This document shows positions 1-7,899 of a stretch of 36,697 nt of DNA, piece by piece (within the stretch, counting starts at the first letter, position 1; each line of letters starts with the position of its first letter). The stretch spans positions 1 through 36,697 of the forward strand of contig JAFGPX010000300.1 in NCBI GenBank assembly GCA_016935975.1. The letters run 5' to 3'. The notes below the pieces were generated by a model, which was not told the DNA's origin, made no database searches, and saw nothing but the letters and a program-made list of their open reading frames with translations. The stretch is from Deltaproteobacteria bacterium. GTDB lineage: Bacteria; Myxococcota_A; Polyangia; Fen-1088. Made by a program: the position numbers and the translations under genes.

Positions 1-129
1 GCTTTGATTTCAGAGGCTTGGCTATGAAGGCGGAGGTGCGGGCAATGTAGCACAGGGAATTTCTGCAAATCAACAAAATTTCAGTCGTGGTCCGACGTTT
101 CCATTTCTCCAGATCTGGCGCGAAGGATT

Positions 130-1578
130 TCAGTTACCATATGCGCCCTCGAAGAGAGCCTCCACGAACTCCTCCGCGTCGAACTCCCGCAGATCCTCGA
201 CGCGCTCTCCGATCCCGATGAAGCGCACCGGGATTCGTAGCTGGTCGGCGATACCCAGGATGACCCCTCCTTTCGCGGTGCCGTCCAGCTTCGTCAGCAC
301 GATGCCCGAGACGGACATCGCCTGCGTGAATATCTGCGCTTGTGCAATGGCGTTCTGGCCGCTCGTGGCATCGACGACCAGCCAGGTTTCGTGAGGAGCA
401 CCTGCCAAGGCCTTGCGGGCGACACGGCCGACCTTCTGAAGCTCGTCCATCAGATTTGCTTTGGTATGCAGACGACCTGCCGTGTCAGCGATGACCACGT
501 CGATTCCCTCGCTCGCGGCTCGCTTGATGGCATCGAAGACCACGGAAGAGGGATCGCCTCCCTCTTTGCCGCGGACCACGGGCGCCGCGACGCGAGCGCC
601 CCAGACCTCGAGCTGCTCGGCCGCCGCGGCACGGAACGTGTCGCCGGCCGCGAGCAGCACCGACTTGCCCTCGGCCTTCAGCTTGGCCGCCAGCTTTCCG
701 ATGGTCGTGGTCTTGCCGCTCCCGTTCACACCGATGGCCAGCAGGACGAAAGGTTTGGCCTTCGCATAGTCCACGGGAGGGGACTCGATGTGGAGGAAAT
801 CGACACAGCGGCTGCGAAGGTAGCTCCAGACGGCGTGCGGGTCGGCCAGCTCTCGGCGACCAAGGCCGGAACGGATCTCTTCGAGGAGCTTCTGGCTGGT
901 GCGTACCCCGATGTCGGCGGTGAGCAAGACCTTCTCGATCTCTTCCACCAGAAGTGGGTCGATCTCTCGCTTCGCGGTGAAGAGCTGGCCGAGCCGCGAG
1001 ACCCAGCCGGCCTTGGTGCGGGCGAGGCCGGGCGCCAAGGCGGCTGCGTCGCGGGCCCTGCGGCGTGCGGGGATCTCCGGCAGCCGCGGCTTGTCGACCG
1101 GCAGGGCAATCTTGCCGAGCACGGCGGCCTCGGTCGGGGGGTGTGGTTCCGGCGCTGCCGGCTTGGCCGTAGGTACCACCGCGACAGCCGGGTGCGGTTC
1201 GGGCTCGGGCGTCCGGAGGAGGGGCGCCGCGACCGGGGTGCGGGGCGCGGCCGTCGCTTCCGGCTTGACTCGCGGTGCATCGGGTGGGGGGGTGGGTGCT
1301 TCGGGTGGGGGAGTGGGTGCTTCGGCTCGGCTTGCCGGCGAAGGCTCGGCGACCGGCGCTTCGTCGCCCGCTTCATCCGGAACCACGTCTTCTACGCGTA
1401 GCGCCGTTCGCTTCGGCCTGGCGAGAGACGAGAAGCGGTCCTCTCCAGCCGACTCGATCTCCCGCTGTCTAGCTCTGCGCGCGCGACGAATCGCGTAGAT
1501 CAACAAGAGAACCAGCGCAAGAAAGGCGGCAACGGCGACCGCGGCGCCAATTAGTTCTTTGTCAATGCCCACTTCCAT
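130..1578 (-). CDS. ftsY: Signal recognition particle receptor FtsY
   Basis: This 482-residue protein is the SRP receptor GTPase that delivers SRP-bound ribosome-nascent-chain complexes to the SecYEG translocon at the inner membrane. Residues about 9-29 form a hydrophobic membrane segment followed by an RRARRAR cluster. A Pro/Glu/Ala-rich low-complexity linker runs to about residue 185, and the conserved NG domain fills the rest. The G1 loop is [10 protein letters not shown] near residue 285, followed by the insertion-box motif [12 protein letters not shown], the DTAGR loop and [11 protein letters not shown] predicted N-terminal membrane anchor is unlike E. coli FtsY, whose A domain binds lipid peripherally. 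The gene diverges from smc; in many bacteria smc and ftsY are co-directional neighbours. The ATG at 1578 precedes the hydrophobic segment directly, and a TGC-TAAGGT extended -10 box ends 9 nt before it. Confidence 0.97.
   Translation of the reverse strand: MEVGIDKELIGAAVAVAAFLALVLLLIYAIRRARRARQREIESAGEDRFSSLARPKRTALRVEDVVPDEAGDEAPVAEPSPASRAEAPTPPPEAPTPPPDAPRVKPEATAAPRTPVAAPLLRTPEPEPHPAVAVVPTAKPAAPEPHPPTEAAVLGKIALPVDKPRLPEIPARRRARDAAALAPGLARTKAGWVSRLGQLFTAKREIDPLLVEEIEKVLLTADIGVRTSQKLLEEIRSGLGRRELADPHAVWSYLRSRCVDFLHIESPPVDYAKAKPFVLLAIGVNGSGKTTTIGKLAAKLKAEGKSVLLAAGDTFRAAAAEQLEVWGARVAAPVVRGKEGGDPSSVVFDAIKRAASEGIDVVIADTAGRLHTKANLMDELQKVGRVARKALAGAPHETWLVVDATSGQNAIAQAQIFTQAMSVSGIVLTKLDGTAKGGVILGIADQLRIPVRFIGIGERVEDLREFDAEEFVEALFEGAYGN
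1282..1317 (+). repeat. G-run tandem repeat, potential G-quadruplex, in the ftsY linker
   Basis: The plus strand has two near-identical copies of a G-rich unit of about 21 nt, at 1282-1296 and 1303-1317. The first reads GGGTGGGGGGGTGGG, which can be parsed as four G-triplets with single-base loops. It encodes a repeated APTPPP segment of the FtsY linker. The G-rich strand is the template strand of ftsY. Confidence 0.6.
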
Positions 1579-1587
1579 GCGCGGCAG

Positions 1588-1596
1588 ACCTTAGCA
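1588..1596 (-). promoter_or_regulatory. Extended -10 box of ftsY
   Basis: On the minus strand TGC-TAAGGT lies with its last base 9 nt before the ftsY ATG. The same hexamer TAAGGT serves in the tRNA-Val promoter at 34339-34344. No convincing -35 box is visible at 16-18 bp. The AAGG inside it could alternatively act as a weak Shine-Dalgarno. Confidence 0.4.
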
Positions 1597-1672
1597 GGGT
1601 CGGCGGAAATGTTCGATCTTTTTGATATTTTCGATATCTGCGCGGAAGATTTCTCTACGAGGTCGCAAGGGC

Positions 1673-1702
1673 TTTACAGACAAGGACATGAGGTGTTAGC
1701 TA
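1673..1702 (+). promoter_or_regulatory. Candidate smc promoter
   Basis: TTTACA (1673-1678), an 18-bp spacer, then TAGCTA (1697-1702) preceded by TGT as an extended -10. Transcription would start near 1709, giving an smc leader of about 47 nt that contains the GTCACG repeats. The 11-mer GAGGTGTTAGC (1690-1700) recurs upstream of cmk (7036-7046). Confidence 0.35.
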
Positions 1703-1707
1703 TCTAG

Positions 1708-1744
1708 TGTCACGAAGTGGCCAGTATCGTCACGTAATGTCACG
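1708..1744 (+). repeat. Three GTCACG direct repeats before smc
   Basis: GTCACG occurs at 1709, 1729 and 1739, always preceded by T or C. The spacings of 20 and 10 bp place all three on the same face of the helix. They lie between the candidate transcription start and the smc start codon and could be a regulator-binding array. Confidence 0.45.
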
Positions 1745-1755
1745 CCGGGTGCCTG

Positions 1756-4700
1756 ATGAGGATAAAGCGGCTCGAAATCTGCGGGTTCAAGTCCTTCGTT
1801 GAACGAACCGTGCTGACGTTCGACGACCCTATCACGGGCGTGGTGGGGCCCAACGGCTGTGGCAAGTCGAACATCGTCGACGCCATTCGATGGGTCATGG
1901 GCGAACAGTCGGCGAAGCATCTGCGCGGCCGCGCCATGGAAGATGTCGTGTTCAACGGCTCCGAGTCACGCGGGCCCGCGGGCATGGCCGAGGTCTCCAT
2001 CACCTTCGATGCAGGTTCGCTCGCCGGCGGTGTGGCACCAGGCGGCGTGCCCTGGGGTGCGGCCGGCCCGTCTGACGTGGTGGTCACGCGGAGGTACTAC
2101 CGCGGGGGAGAGAGCGAGTATCTGCTAGGCGGCGTGCCCTGCCGGCTGCGCGATATCGTCGAGTTCTTCTTGGGCACGGGCGTGGGCTCGAAGGCCTATG
2201 CCGTCATCGAACAGGGACGCATCGGGTTCATCGTCTCGTCGCGATCGGAGGATCGGCGCGCATTGATCGACGAGGCGGCGGGCATCACGAAGTACAAGGC
2301 CAAGAAGAAAATCGCCGAACGGCGCATGGAAGCGACCCACCAGCACCTGCTGCGAGTGACCGACATCTTGGGTGAGATCGAGACCCAGTTGCGCTCGCTC
2401 AAGCTCCAGGCGCAGAAGGCGGAGCGCTACAAGCGCTACAAGGCCGAGCTTCGAGATCTCGAGCTGTGGGCGGCCACGCATCGTTATCTGGGGATGGTGG
2501 CCGAGGAGAAGTTCCTGGCTGCCGCGCATGCCGAGTTGGAGGCGCGGCACGCGCAAGGGACTGCGGCCCTGGCGGCCGAGGAGGCGAGCGTCGAGGCGGA
2601 GCGCCTGTCGCTGGTGCAGGAGCAGGACGAGCTTTCCAGGACGAAGGATGAGCTTTTTGCGCTCGACAACCGCGCGCAGCTTTCGGCGCAGCTTGCGGAA
2701 CATCGTCAGGACGAGTCCGCGACGCTCGTCGGCCGGGCCGAGCGTTCCAGAAAAGACAGTGAAGACCATGCGCTGCGGATCGCACGCGCCGCCGAGTCCC
2801 TCCGTGAAATCGAGGGGCAGGTGGCTTCGCTCGATGCAGACGCCGAAAACCGAGATCGGGCGCTCGCGGCGCTGGAGACCACCTTTGCGGCGGCGCGCGA
2901 CGAGTTGGCGGCCGTGCGCCAGGCGTGCGAATCGACGGTCGCGGCCACCAATGTCTCGCGCACGCGCGTGGCGCGACTGGAATCCGATATCGAATCGGCG
3001 CGCGTGCGCGCCCTGGATCTGGCCCAGCGACTGGAGGATCTGCGGCGCGACGATAGGGTCGCGAGCGAGACGCTCGAGCGGGTATACGGTGAAGCCAGAC
3101 AGACCGACACGCGGGGCGGCGAGTTGCAGGCGCGGGCCGGTGAGTTGGCCGAGAGTCTGTCGCGCATCGAGAGCCGAGTCGCGGCGCTCCGTGCCGAGGT
3201 TGCTCGGGGGGAGATTGAGCTCGAAACCCTGCGGGAGGAGGCCCATCGCCGCCGCTCGCGCCTGCAGTCGCTGACGGAGATACAGGCCCGGTATGAGAGC
3301 TTCCAGCGCGGGGTGCGCGCCATCATGCAGCGCGTGCGCGAGCCGCTCGCGAGCAGCGATGCGGCTGGCGGCAGCCCGGCGTGGACGGCCGGTGGCGTGC
3401 GTGGCCTGGTGGCGGATATCGTGCAGCCGCCGCCCGAGCTGGAAACCGCGCTGGAGGCGGTGCTGGGAGAGCGCCTCGGCAATATCATCGTCGAATCCCA
3501 CGAGGTCGGGGTCGAGGCCATCGACTACCTCAAGCAGCGCAGCGAGGGACGCTCGAGCTTCATCCCCCTGTCGCTGCGCACTCCGAGCCCGCCGGGAACC
3601 GTGCTCTACGACGCCACGGGCGGCGCTAGCCTCGAGTGCGGTACCAGCTCTGCCGTGGTGCCCGTCGAGTGGCCGAGTGGCGAGGGCGTGCGCGGGCCGA
3701 TGCTCGAGCTGATTGGCTTCGACCGCGACTACGACCGCGTGGCGGCCTACCTGCTCGGCGATGTCATGGTGGTCGAGAATCTGCCTCGAGCGCTCGAGAT
3801 CTGGCGGCAAACCAGGACGAGCAAGACCCTGGTGACGCTCGACGGAGAGGTCATCGATCCCCATGGTGTCGTCACGGGAGGCTCGCGCGAGGCCGCCACC
3901 GCGTCCGTTCTTTCGCAGAAGCGCGAGATACGCGAGCTGGAGGAGGTCGTCGCGCAGCTTGAACGGGACTACCAGGCGTCACTGGCTCGTCACGTCGGCA
4001 ACAAACAGGCGCTGGCGGACGCGATCGCCGAGTTCGACGCGACCAGCTCGGCCATCCGGCGCGATGAGGTGGATCTTGCCGCGCAGAAGAAGGATGCCGA
4101 ACGGCTAGCTCGCGAACGGGAGATGGCCGAGTCTCGGCGCGCGCAGATTCGCGCCGCTATCGAGTCCGTGCACACCTCGATCGAAGAGAACCAGGCACGC
4201 TGGCAAGAGGCAAGCGCGCAACTCGCCGCCGAGCAGGAGAGGGTGGAGCAGGGGGAAGCCGGCGCGGGCGACCTGCGTAGCCGGGTTTCCGTCCTGAGCG
4301 AGCGCTCGGAGGCAATCCTCGGCGATCTGTCGGCGGCGAGAATCGAGGCGGCGCAAGCCGGCGAGCGCAAACGGACGGCGCACCAGAGCGTGGAGCGTCT
4401 GCGTCGAGAGGTCGCCGAGTACGAGGGCAAGCGGGCGCAACTCGCCGAGGAGATGGAAGCCGACCTCGTGCAAGCCGGAAGACTGCGCGTCGAGGCCGAG
4501 CAGCTTCGCCAGGAGGCCGCCCGCCTGCAGGACGATCTGGCCGAGCGCACCCGGGCGTTCGGCCAGCGACAGGGGGCGGCAGAGGAGCGCAGCGGACAAC
4601 TAGCGCGGCGCGAGGCCGACCTCAAGACGCTGCGGTCGCAAGTCGGGCATCTGGCGCAAGAGCTGAGCTCTCTCGACCTGCGCTGCCAAGAAACCGCCAT

Positions 4701-5514
4701 GCGCCTGCGGGCGCTCGACGAGCAGGTGTGCGAGCGCTATGCCGATGTGGGAAAGGTGGCCGAGGTCGTAGCGGACTTTCATTTGCGCGGGTTTTGCGGC
4801 GAGTCGCAAGAAGGGCGCATCCGCGAGTTGCGAGGGCTTCTGGAACGCATGACGGAGGTCAACTTGATGGCCATCGAGCAGTCCGCGGAGCTGCAGCAGC
4901 GATACGAATTCCTGTCCGCCCAGAAGGCCGATCTGGAATCCGCTACGAACCGCCTGGAGACGGCAATCAACAAGATCAACCACGCTTCGCGCAGGCGCTT
5001 TCGCGAGGTCTTCGATGCCGTGAACGCCAAGTTCCAGCAGGTGTTCCCGCACCTCTTCGGCGGAGGCAAGGCCTATCTGGCCTTGACGGACGAGGGCGAT
5101 CTTCTGGAAACCGGCGTCGAGATCGTGGCCAATCCGCCCGGCAAGAAGATGATGCAGAACCTCGAGCTGCTCTCCGGCGGAGAGAAGGCGCTGACCGCCG
5201 TGTCTCTGCTCTTCGCGATCTTCCTGGTCAAGCCGTCTCCCTTCTGCGTGCTCGACGAGGTGGATGCTCCGCTCGACGATGCCAACGTCGGTCGCTTCAA
5301 TCACGCCGTGCGCGAAATGACCGATCAGGCGCAATTCATCATCGTGACCCACAACCAGCGCACCATGGAGATCGCCGATCGCCTGTGCGGCATCACGATG
5401 GAGGAGTCCGGGGTTTCGAAGTTGGTGGCCGTCAAGTTGCGAGACCGGGACAAGCCGCCGCCGCCGGACTTCCCGCGAGCCACCGCTGCTCCCGGAGCTG
5501 CACCCGCCGCCTGA
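1756..5514 (+). CDS. smc: Chromosome segregation protein SMC
   Basis: This is a full-length 1252-residue SMC ATPase that, with ScpA and ScpB, forms the bacterial condensin that organises newly replicated origins. The start MRIKRLEICGFKSF is the standard SMC N-terminus, so the ATG at 1756 is well supported. The Walker A motif GPNGCGKS sits at residues 31-38. Long coiled coils rich in Ala, Arg and Glu flank a hinge domain at about residues 545-700 (with GGVRGLVADIV near its start). The ABC signature LSGGEKAL is near residue 1138 and Walker B FCVLDEVDAPLDD near 1162. The C-terminus ends in a short Pro/Ala tail. scpA and scpB are not in the window. The gene diverges from ftsY. Confidence 0.98.
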   Translation: MRIKRLEICGFKSFVERTVLTFDDPITGVVGPNGCGKSNIVDAIRWVMGEQSAKHLRGRAMEDVVFNGSESRGPAGMAEVSITFDAGSLAGGVAPGGVPWGAAGPSDVVVTRRYYRGGESEYLLGGVPCRLRDIVEFFLGTGVGSKAYAVIEQGRIGFIVSSRSEDRRALIDEAAGITKYKAKKKIAERRMEATHQHLLRVTDILGEIETQLRSLKLQAQKAERYKRYKAELRDLELWAATHRYLGMVAEEKFLAAAHAELEARHAQGTAALAAEEASVEAERLSLVQEQDELSRTKDELFALDNRAQLSAQLAEHRQDESATLVGRAERSRKDSEDHALRIARAAESLREIEGQVASLDADAENRDRALAALETTFAAARDELAAVRQACESTVAATNVSRTRVARLESDIESARVRALDLAQRLEDLRRDDRVASETLERVYGEARQTDTRGGELQARAGELAESLSRIESRVAALRAEVARGEIELETLREEAHRRRSRLQSLTEIQARYESFQRGVRAIMQRVREPLASSDAAGGSPAWTAGGVRGLVADIVQPPPELETALEAVLGERLGNIIVESHEVGVEAIDYLKQRSEGRSSFIPLSLRTPSPPGTVLYDATGGASLECGTSSAVVPVEWPSGEGVRGPMLELIGFDRDYDRVAAYLLGDVMVVENLPRALEIWRQTRTSKTLVTLDGEVIDPHGVVTGGSREAATASVLSQKREIRELEEVVAQLERDYQASLARHVGNKQALADAIAEFDATSSAIRRDEVDLAAQKKDAERLAREREMAESRRAQIRAAIESVHTSIEENQARWQEASAQLAAEQERVEQGEAGAGDLRSRVSVLSERSEAILGDLSAARIEAAQAGERKRTAHQSVERLRREVAEYEGKRAQLAEEMEADLVQAGRLRVEAEQLRQEAARLQDDLAERTRAFGQRQGAAEERSGQLARREADLKTLRSQVGHLAQELSSLDLRCQETAMRLRALDEQVCERYADVGKVAEVVADFHLRGFCGESQEGRIRELRGLLERMTEVNLMAIEQSAELQQRYEFLSAQKADLESATNRLETAINKINHASRRRFREVFDAVNAKFQQVFPHLFGGGKAYLALTDEGDLLETGVEIVANPPGKKMMQNLELLSGGEKALTAVSLLFAIFLVKPSPFCVLDEVDAPLDDANVGRFNHAVREMTDQAQFIIVTHNQRTMEIADRLCGITMEESGVSKLVAVKLRDRDKPPPPDFPRATAAPGAAPAA

Positions 5515-5532
5515 CTGTCGTCCCGGCCTCAT

Positions 5533-5600
5533 GGGACGCGTCATCCCGCGAAGGCCGCGCGTACGACGCGCTCGGTCCCGGGATCCTCGGCGCGCTCAGC
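5533..5600. repeat. Imperfect palindrome, REP-like intergenic element
   Basis: Between smc and the ferredoxin gene an inner perfect hairpin, GCGCGT-ACG-ACGCGC (5557-5571), is enclosed by an outer arm pair GGGAC (5533-5537) and GTCCC (5575-5579). The decamer GCGTCATCCC (5538-5547) is the exact reverse complement of GGGATGACGC at 18435-18444, inside the other intergenic repeat in this window. It could also act as the smc transcription terminator, although no T-run follows. Confidence 0.35.
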
Positions 5601-5628
5601 ATCCTCTGCTCTCTTTGGTGTTCCGGGG

Positions 5629-5657
5629 TTGACGGATCCGGGGGCACTAACTACACT
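5629..5657 (+). promoter_or_regulatory. Promoter of the ferredoxin gene
   Basis: TTGACG (5629-5634), a 17-bp spacer and TACACT (5652-5657) give a good sigma70-type promoter. The predicted leader is about 50 nt long and ends in the Shine-Dalgarno sequence AAAGGAG at 5706-5712. Confidence 0.6.
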
Positions 5658-5716
5658 CACCACCTCTCTGACGGGCTCCGCGTCCGCGGGCACTCCGTCC
5701 CCTCGAAAGGAGCAAC

Positions 5717-6022
5717 ATGGCTACCTACATCACCGATGAATGCATCAATTGCGGCGCCTGCGAGCCCGAGTGCCCGAACGACGCAATCAGCGAAGGCGAC
5801 AGCAAGTACGTCATCGATCCCGCTCGCTGCAGCGAGTGTGTCGGTTTCTCGGACACCGAGAAATGCCAATCGGTTTGCCCGGTCGAGTGCTGTTTGCCGG
5901 ATCCCAACAACGCGGAGACGGAAGAGGTGCTGCTAGCGCGCGCCAAGCAGCTCCACCCGGACAAGAACCTGCCCGACCTGGCGGCGCTGCCCGCGAACCT
6001 CTCACGTTTCCGCAAGGCCTAG
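5717..6022 (+). CDS. YfhL/Allochromatium-type 2[4Fe-4S] ferredoxin
   Basis: This 101-residue soluble electron carrier has two cysteine clusters. The first is C9-x2-C12-x2-C15-x3-C19-P. The second is C38-x2-C41-x8-C50-x3-C54-P. The x8 spacing in the second cluster is the hallmark of the YfhL/Allochromatium type of low-potential dicluster ferredoxin. A C-terminal extension of about 40 residues follows. AAAGGAG lies 4 nt before the ATG, and the gene has its own promoter. No redox partner is encoded next to it, so its electron donor and acceptor cannot be named from context. The next gene is convergent, with its stop codon only 43 bp away. Confidence 0.92.
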   Translation: MATYITDECINCGACEPECPNDAISEGDSKYVIDPARCSECVGFSDTEKCQSVCPVECCLPDPNNAETEEVLLARAKQLHPDKNLPDLAALPANLSRFRKA

Positions 6023-6065
6023 CCAGCGCGGCGCGCGGCCACGGGCTCTCGACCCTCAAATCGGG

Positions 6066-6965
6066 TCAGGGCTCTGGTTCGGTCAAGGACAGGCGCTCGA
6101 AGTAGGCCACCACTTCGTGGGCCTTCATGAGATTCGATGTGTACTCGGCGAACTGCTGCTGCTGCCAACGCTCGTGGAAGGCCTCGAGCAGTGTCGGGCG
6201 TGCTTGCTCATAGCCGATGTTCTCCGGTGGCTTCTCGCTGATGTAGCGGGCGATGTAGAAACCATCCTCGTTTGAGAGCAAGCCGGTGGTTTCGCCGACC
6301 GAGCGGAGTCTCTGGATTTCCTGGCCGATCTTTCGCTCAATCGGCCGATCGATGGACTGGAAGAAACGATCATAGACCACGTTCCGTTTCGCCCATTCCT
6401 GCTTGCGCGCGATGGCGGCGAACTCCTCGAGCGAGGCCGGCGGATGAGCCGTGACGAACGCCGCAAGCTCCTCCGCCGTTCGTTGTCGCGCCAAGCGCGG
6501 CTCTGGCTTCATGCGTGCGCCGGTGTAGACGGCAAGCATCCCGATCTCCACGAGTCGCGGATGAACGAAGCCATGCTTCGCGTGCTCGTACAGGGGGCGC
6601 AGCACGCTGTCGGGCACGGCTTCGGCACGAAGACGGGGCTCCAACTCGACCTCGAGCAACCGCTGCACCAAGGCGCTCTCCACCTCCGGATCCGAGCTTG
6701 CGGCCGGGCGTCGGCCGTCTTGCCGCGCGCGTTCGGCCAGAAGGTACATCGTGACCAGGTCGTCGAGGGCCTGGCGCGCCGGCTTGCCAGACCGTTTTGC
6801 CTCGGCCAGGACTTGGCTTGCGTAGACGGGAACCTGCCCAACGCGAGCCACGGGCGCACCTAGGTCCGTTGCGGGCCGAGGCGTCCAGTCGGCATCGGGG
6901 GCCTGCCGCGGCGACTGGCAGCCGCCGAACCCAAGGAGGAAAGCCAGAGGAACGGAGTGGCGCAC
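6066..6965 (-). CDS. Putative parvulin-like (SurA/PpiC-related) periplasmic lipoprotein
   Basis: The 299-residue product starts with a short hydrophobic signal ending in a lipobox-like FGGC (Cys16). A SurA-like N-terminal helical segment follows, with VGQVPVYASQVLAEAK and a pattern of conserved helices. The C-terminal half follows the parvulin layout: VEIGMLAV strand, LEEFAAIAR helix, SVGETTGLLSNEDGFYIARY, and a basic/aromatic C-terminal helix. The usual parvulin GG-x-LG-x-F stretch is not evident, so it may be a chaperone without isomerase activity. The frame stays open far upstream, but that part overlaps cmk and is not coding. I chose the GTG at 6965 because it directly precedes the signal peptide. 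A TGC-TACCAT box ends 6 nt before it. Family assignment is moderate; periplasmic lipoprotein location is more secure. Confidence 0.7.
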   Translation of the reverse strand: MRHSVPLAFLLGFGGCQSPRQAPDADWTPRPATDLGAPVARVGQVPVYASQVLAEAKRSGKPARQALDDLVTMYLLAERARQDGRRPAASSDPEVESALVQRLLEVELEPRLRAEAVPDSVLRPLYEHAKHGFVHPRLVEIGMLAVYTGARMKPEPRLARQRTAEELAAFVTAHPPASLEEFAAIARKQEWAKRNVVYDRFFQSIDRPIERKIGQEIQRLRSVGETTGLLSNEDGFYIARYISEKPPENIGYEQARPTLLEAFHERWQQQQFAEYTSNLMKAHEVVAYFERLSLTEPEP

Positions 6966-6971
6966 GCAGCG

Positions 6972-6980
6972 ATGGTAGCA
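6972..6980 (-). promoter_or_regulatory. Extended -10 box of the parvulin-like lipoprotein gene
   Basis: On the minus strand TGC-TACCAT is followed by 6 nt and then the GTG start, so transcription would begin at the start codon itself. No -35 box is evident. There is no Shine-Dalgarno sequence. Confidence 0.35.
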
Positions 6981-7039
6981 GAATTGACGGTCCAGGCGAT
7001 GCGCGAGCGCAGGTCTTGGCTCAAAACCGCGCGAAGAGG

Positions 7040-7048
7040 TGTTAGCCT
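7040..7048 (+). promoter_or_regulatory. Extended -10 box of cmk
   Basis: TGT-TAGCCT ends 10 nt before the cmk ATG. It is part of GAGGTGTTAGC, which is also found before smc. TTGGCT at 7016-7021 lies 21 bp upstream, which is too far for a standard -35 box. Confidence 0.35.
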
Positions 7049-7058
7049 GGTTGCCACC

Positions 7059-7745
7059 ATGACGACCTCGCGAGGATCGCCGTTCGTGGTGGCCATCGAC
7101 GGGCCGGCGGGAGCCGGCAAATCGACGGTGGCTCGCGCTCTGGCCGAACGTCTCGGTTACACCTTGCTCGATACCGGTGCTCTGTACCGTTCGGTTGCCC
7201 TCATGGCGAAACGACGGCAGATTCCCTGGGATGATGGTCCTCGTCTGGGGCAACTCGCAAGCGGTCTGTCGGTCGCGTTCGTCAAAGACGGCGAACAGAC
7301 GCGGGTCGTTGCCGACGGCTGCGACGTGACGGCCGAGATCCGCAGCGCCGAGATCTCGGAAGGCGCCTCCCGGGTCTCGGCGTTGCCGGAGGTGCGCCAG
7401 GGCCTTCTGGGCATTCAACGCCGGGTGGCCGGCGGCGCCGACATCGTAGCCGAGGGGCGGGACGTCGGCACCGTCGTGTTCCCATCGGCGCAGGCCAAGT
7501 TCTTTCTCGTCGCGAATCCCGAAACTCGCGCCCGGCGGAGAGCCCTGGAGCTGCATGCCGCGGGTCGACCGGCGGACTTCGAAAAGGTGCTTGCCGAGAT
7601 GCGCGCGCGCGACGCTCGGGACAGCGACCGCGCCCATGCCCCCTTGCGCCGCGCCACAGACGCCATCGAAATCGACTCTTCCGACGCGACCCCGGAGGAA
7701 GTCGTCGAGCGCATGATGGCCGTCGTGCTGTCGCGCGGCGGATAG
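7059..7745 (+). CDS. cmk: Cytidylate kinase
   Basis: The 228-residue enzyme phosphorylates CMP and dCMP to the diphosphates with ATP in the cytoplasm, in the pyrimidine nucleotide salvage pathway. The P-loop GPAGAGKS is at residues 15-22, followed by the NMP-binding segment LLDTGALYRSVAL, and EGRDVGTVVFPSAQAKFFL is the family's conserved central motif. The length matches the bacterial type I family (about 225). The ATG at 7059 gives the normal N-terminus; an earlier in-frame ATG at 6957 would add 34 unconserved residues and overlap the divergent gene. No Shine-Dalgarno is visible. The order cmk-rpsA is widely conserved in bacteria, which supports both calls. Confidence 0.97.
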   Translation: MTTSRGSPFVVAIDGPAGAGKSTVARALAERLGYTLLDTGALYRSVALMAKRRQIPWDDGPRLGQLASGLSVAFVKDGEQTRVVADGCDVTAEIRSAEISEGASRVSALPEVRQGLLGIQRRVAGGADIVAEGRDVGTVVFPSAQAKFFLVANPETRARRRALELHAAGRPADFEKVLAEMRARDARDSDRAHAPLRRATDAIEIDSSDATPEEVVERMMAVVLSRGG

Positions 7746-7762
7746 GCGGCGAGCTATCGCAG

Positions 7763-7791
7763 CAGGGGGCACAGAACTCGCGTCCCCCCTG
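7763..7791 (+). terminator. Possible hairpin after cmk
   Basis: CAGGGGG (7763-7769) and CCCCCTG (7785-7791) form a 7-bp stem with a 15-nt loop, 17 nt after the cmk stop and 20 nt before the rpsA -35 box. There is no T-run, so it would be a weak or Rho-assisted terminator at best. Confidence 0.3.
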
Positions 7792-7810
7792 TGGCGGGTG
7801 GCATCATCCG

Positions 7811-7839
7811 TTGACACGGGCATGGGGCGGCGGTAATTT
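7811..7839 (+). promoter_or_regulatory. rpsA promoter
   Basis: A perfect TTGACA (7811-7816), a 17-bp spacer and TAATTT (7834-7839). This is the closest match to the sigma70 consensus in the window, as expected for an abundant ribosomal protein. The predicted start near 7846 gives a leader of about 128 nt. Confidence 0.75.
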
Positions 7840-7847
7840 TCGCCGCC
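7826..7847. promoter_or_regulatory. Inverted repeat flanking the rpsA -10 box
   Basis: GGCGGCG (7826-7832) and CGCCGCC (7841-7847) are perfect 7-bp arms. The 8-nt centre GTAATTTT contains the whole -10 hexamer. The right arm covers the predicted transcription start. It looks like an operator, or a cruciform, rather than an RNA hairpin, because the left arm lies upstream of the start site. Confidence 0.45.
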
Positions 7848-7899
7848 TTTCGCTATTCCCGATGGTGGGGGTATGCGACGAAGTGAAAACCTGCCGGGT

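Noticed and set aside
1-129. Sequence beyond the ftsY stop at the left window edge
   Set aside because: It is more AT-rich than the rest, but I find no gene, hairpin or promoter that I can support in 129 bp.
340-1401. Long open frame on the plus strand, antisense to ftsY
   Set aside because: Composition is Arg/Gly-rich with no family motif, and it lies fully opposite a clear FtsY; long antisense frames are expected at this GC content.
2125-3864. 579-codon frame antisense to smc
   Set aside because: It mirrors the smc codon pattern and has no recognisable domain.
6051-6067. GACCC-TCAAATC-GGGTC hairpin between the ferredoxin and parvulin-like stops
   Set aside because: It is only a 5-bp stem, overlaps a stop codon and has no T-run; too weak to call a terminator.
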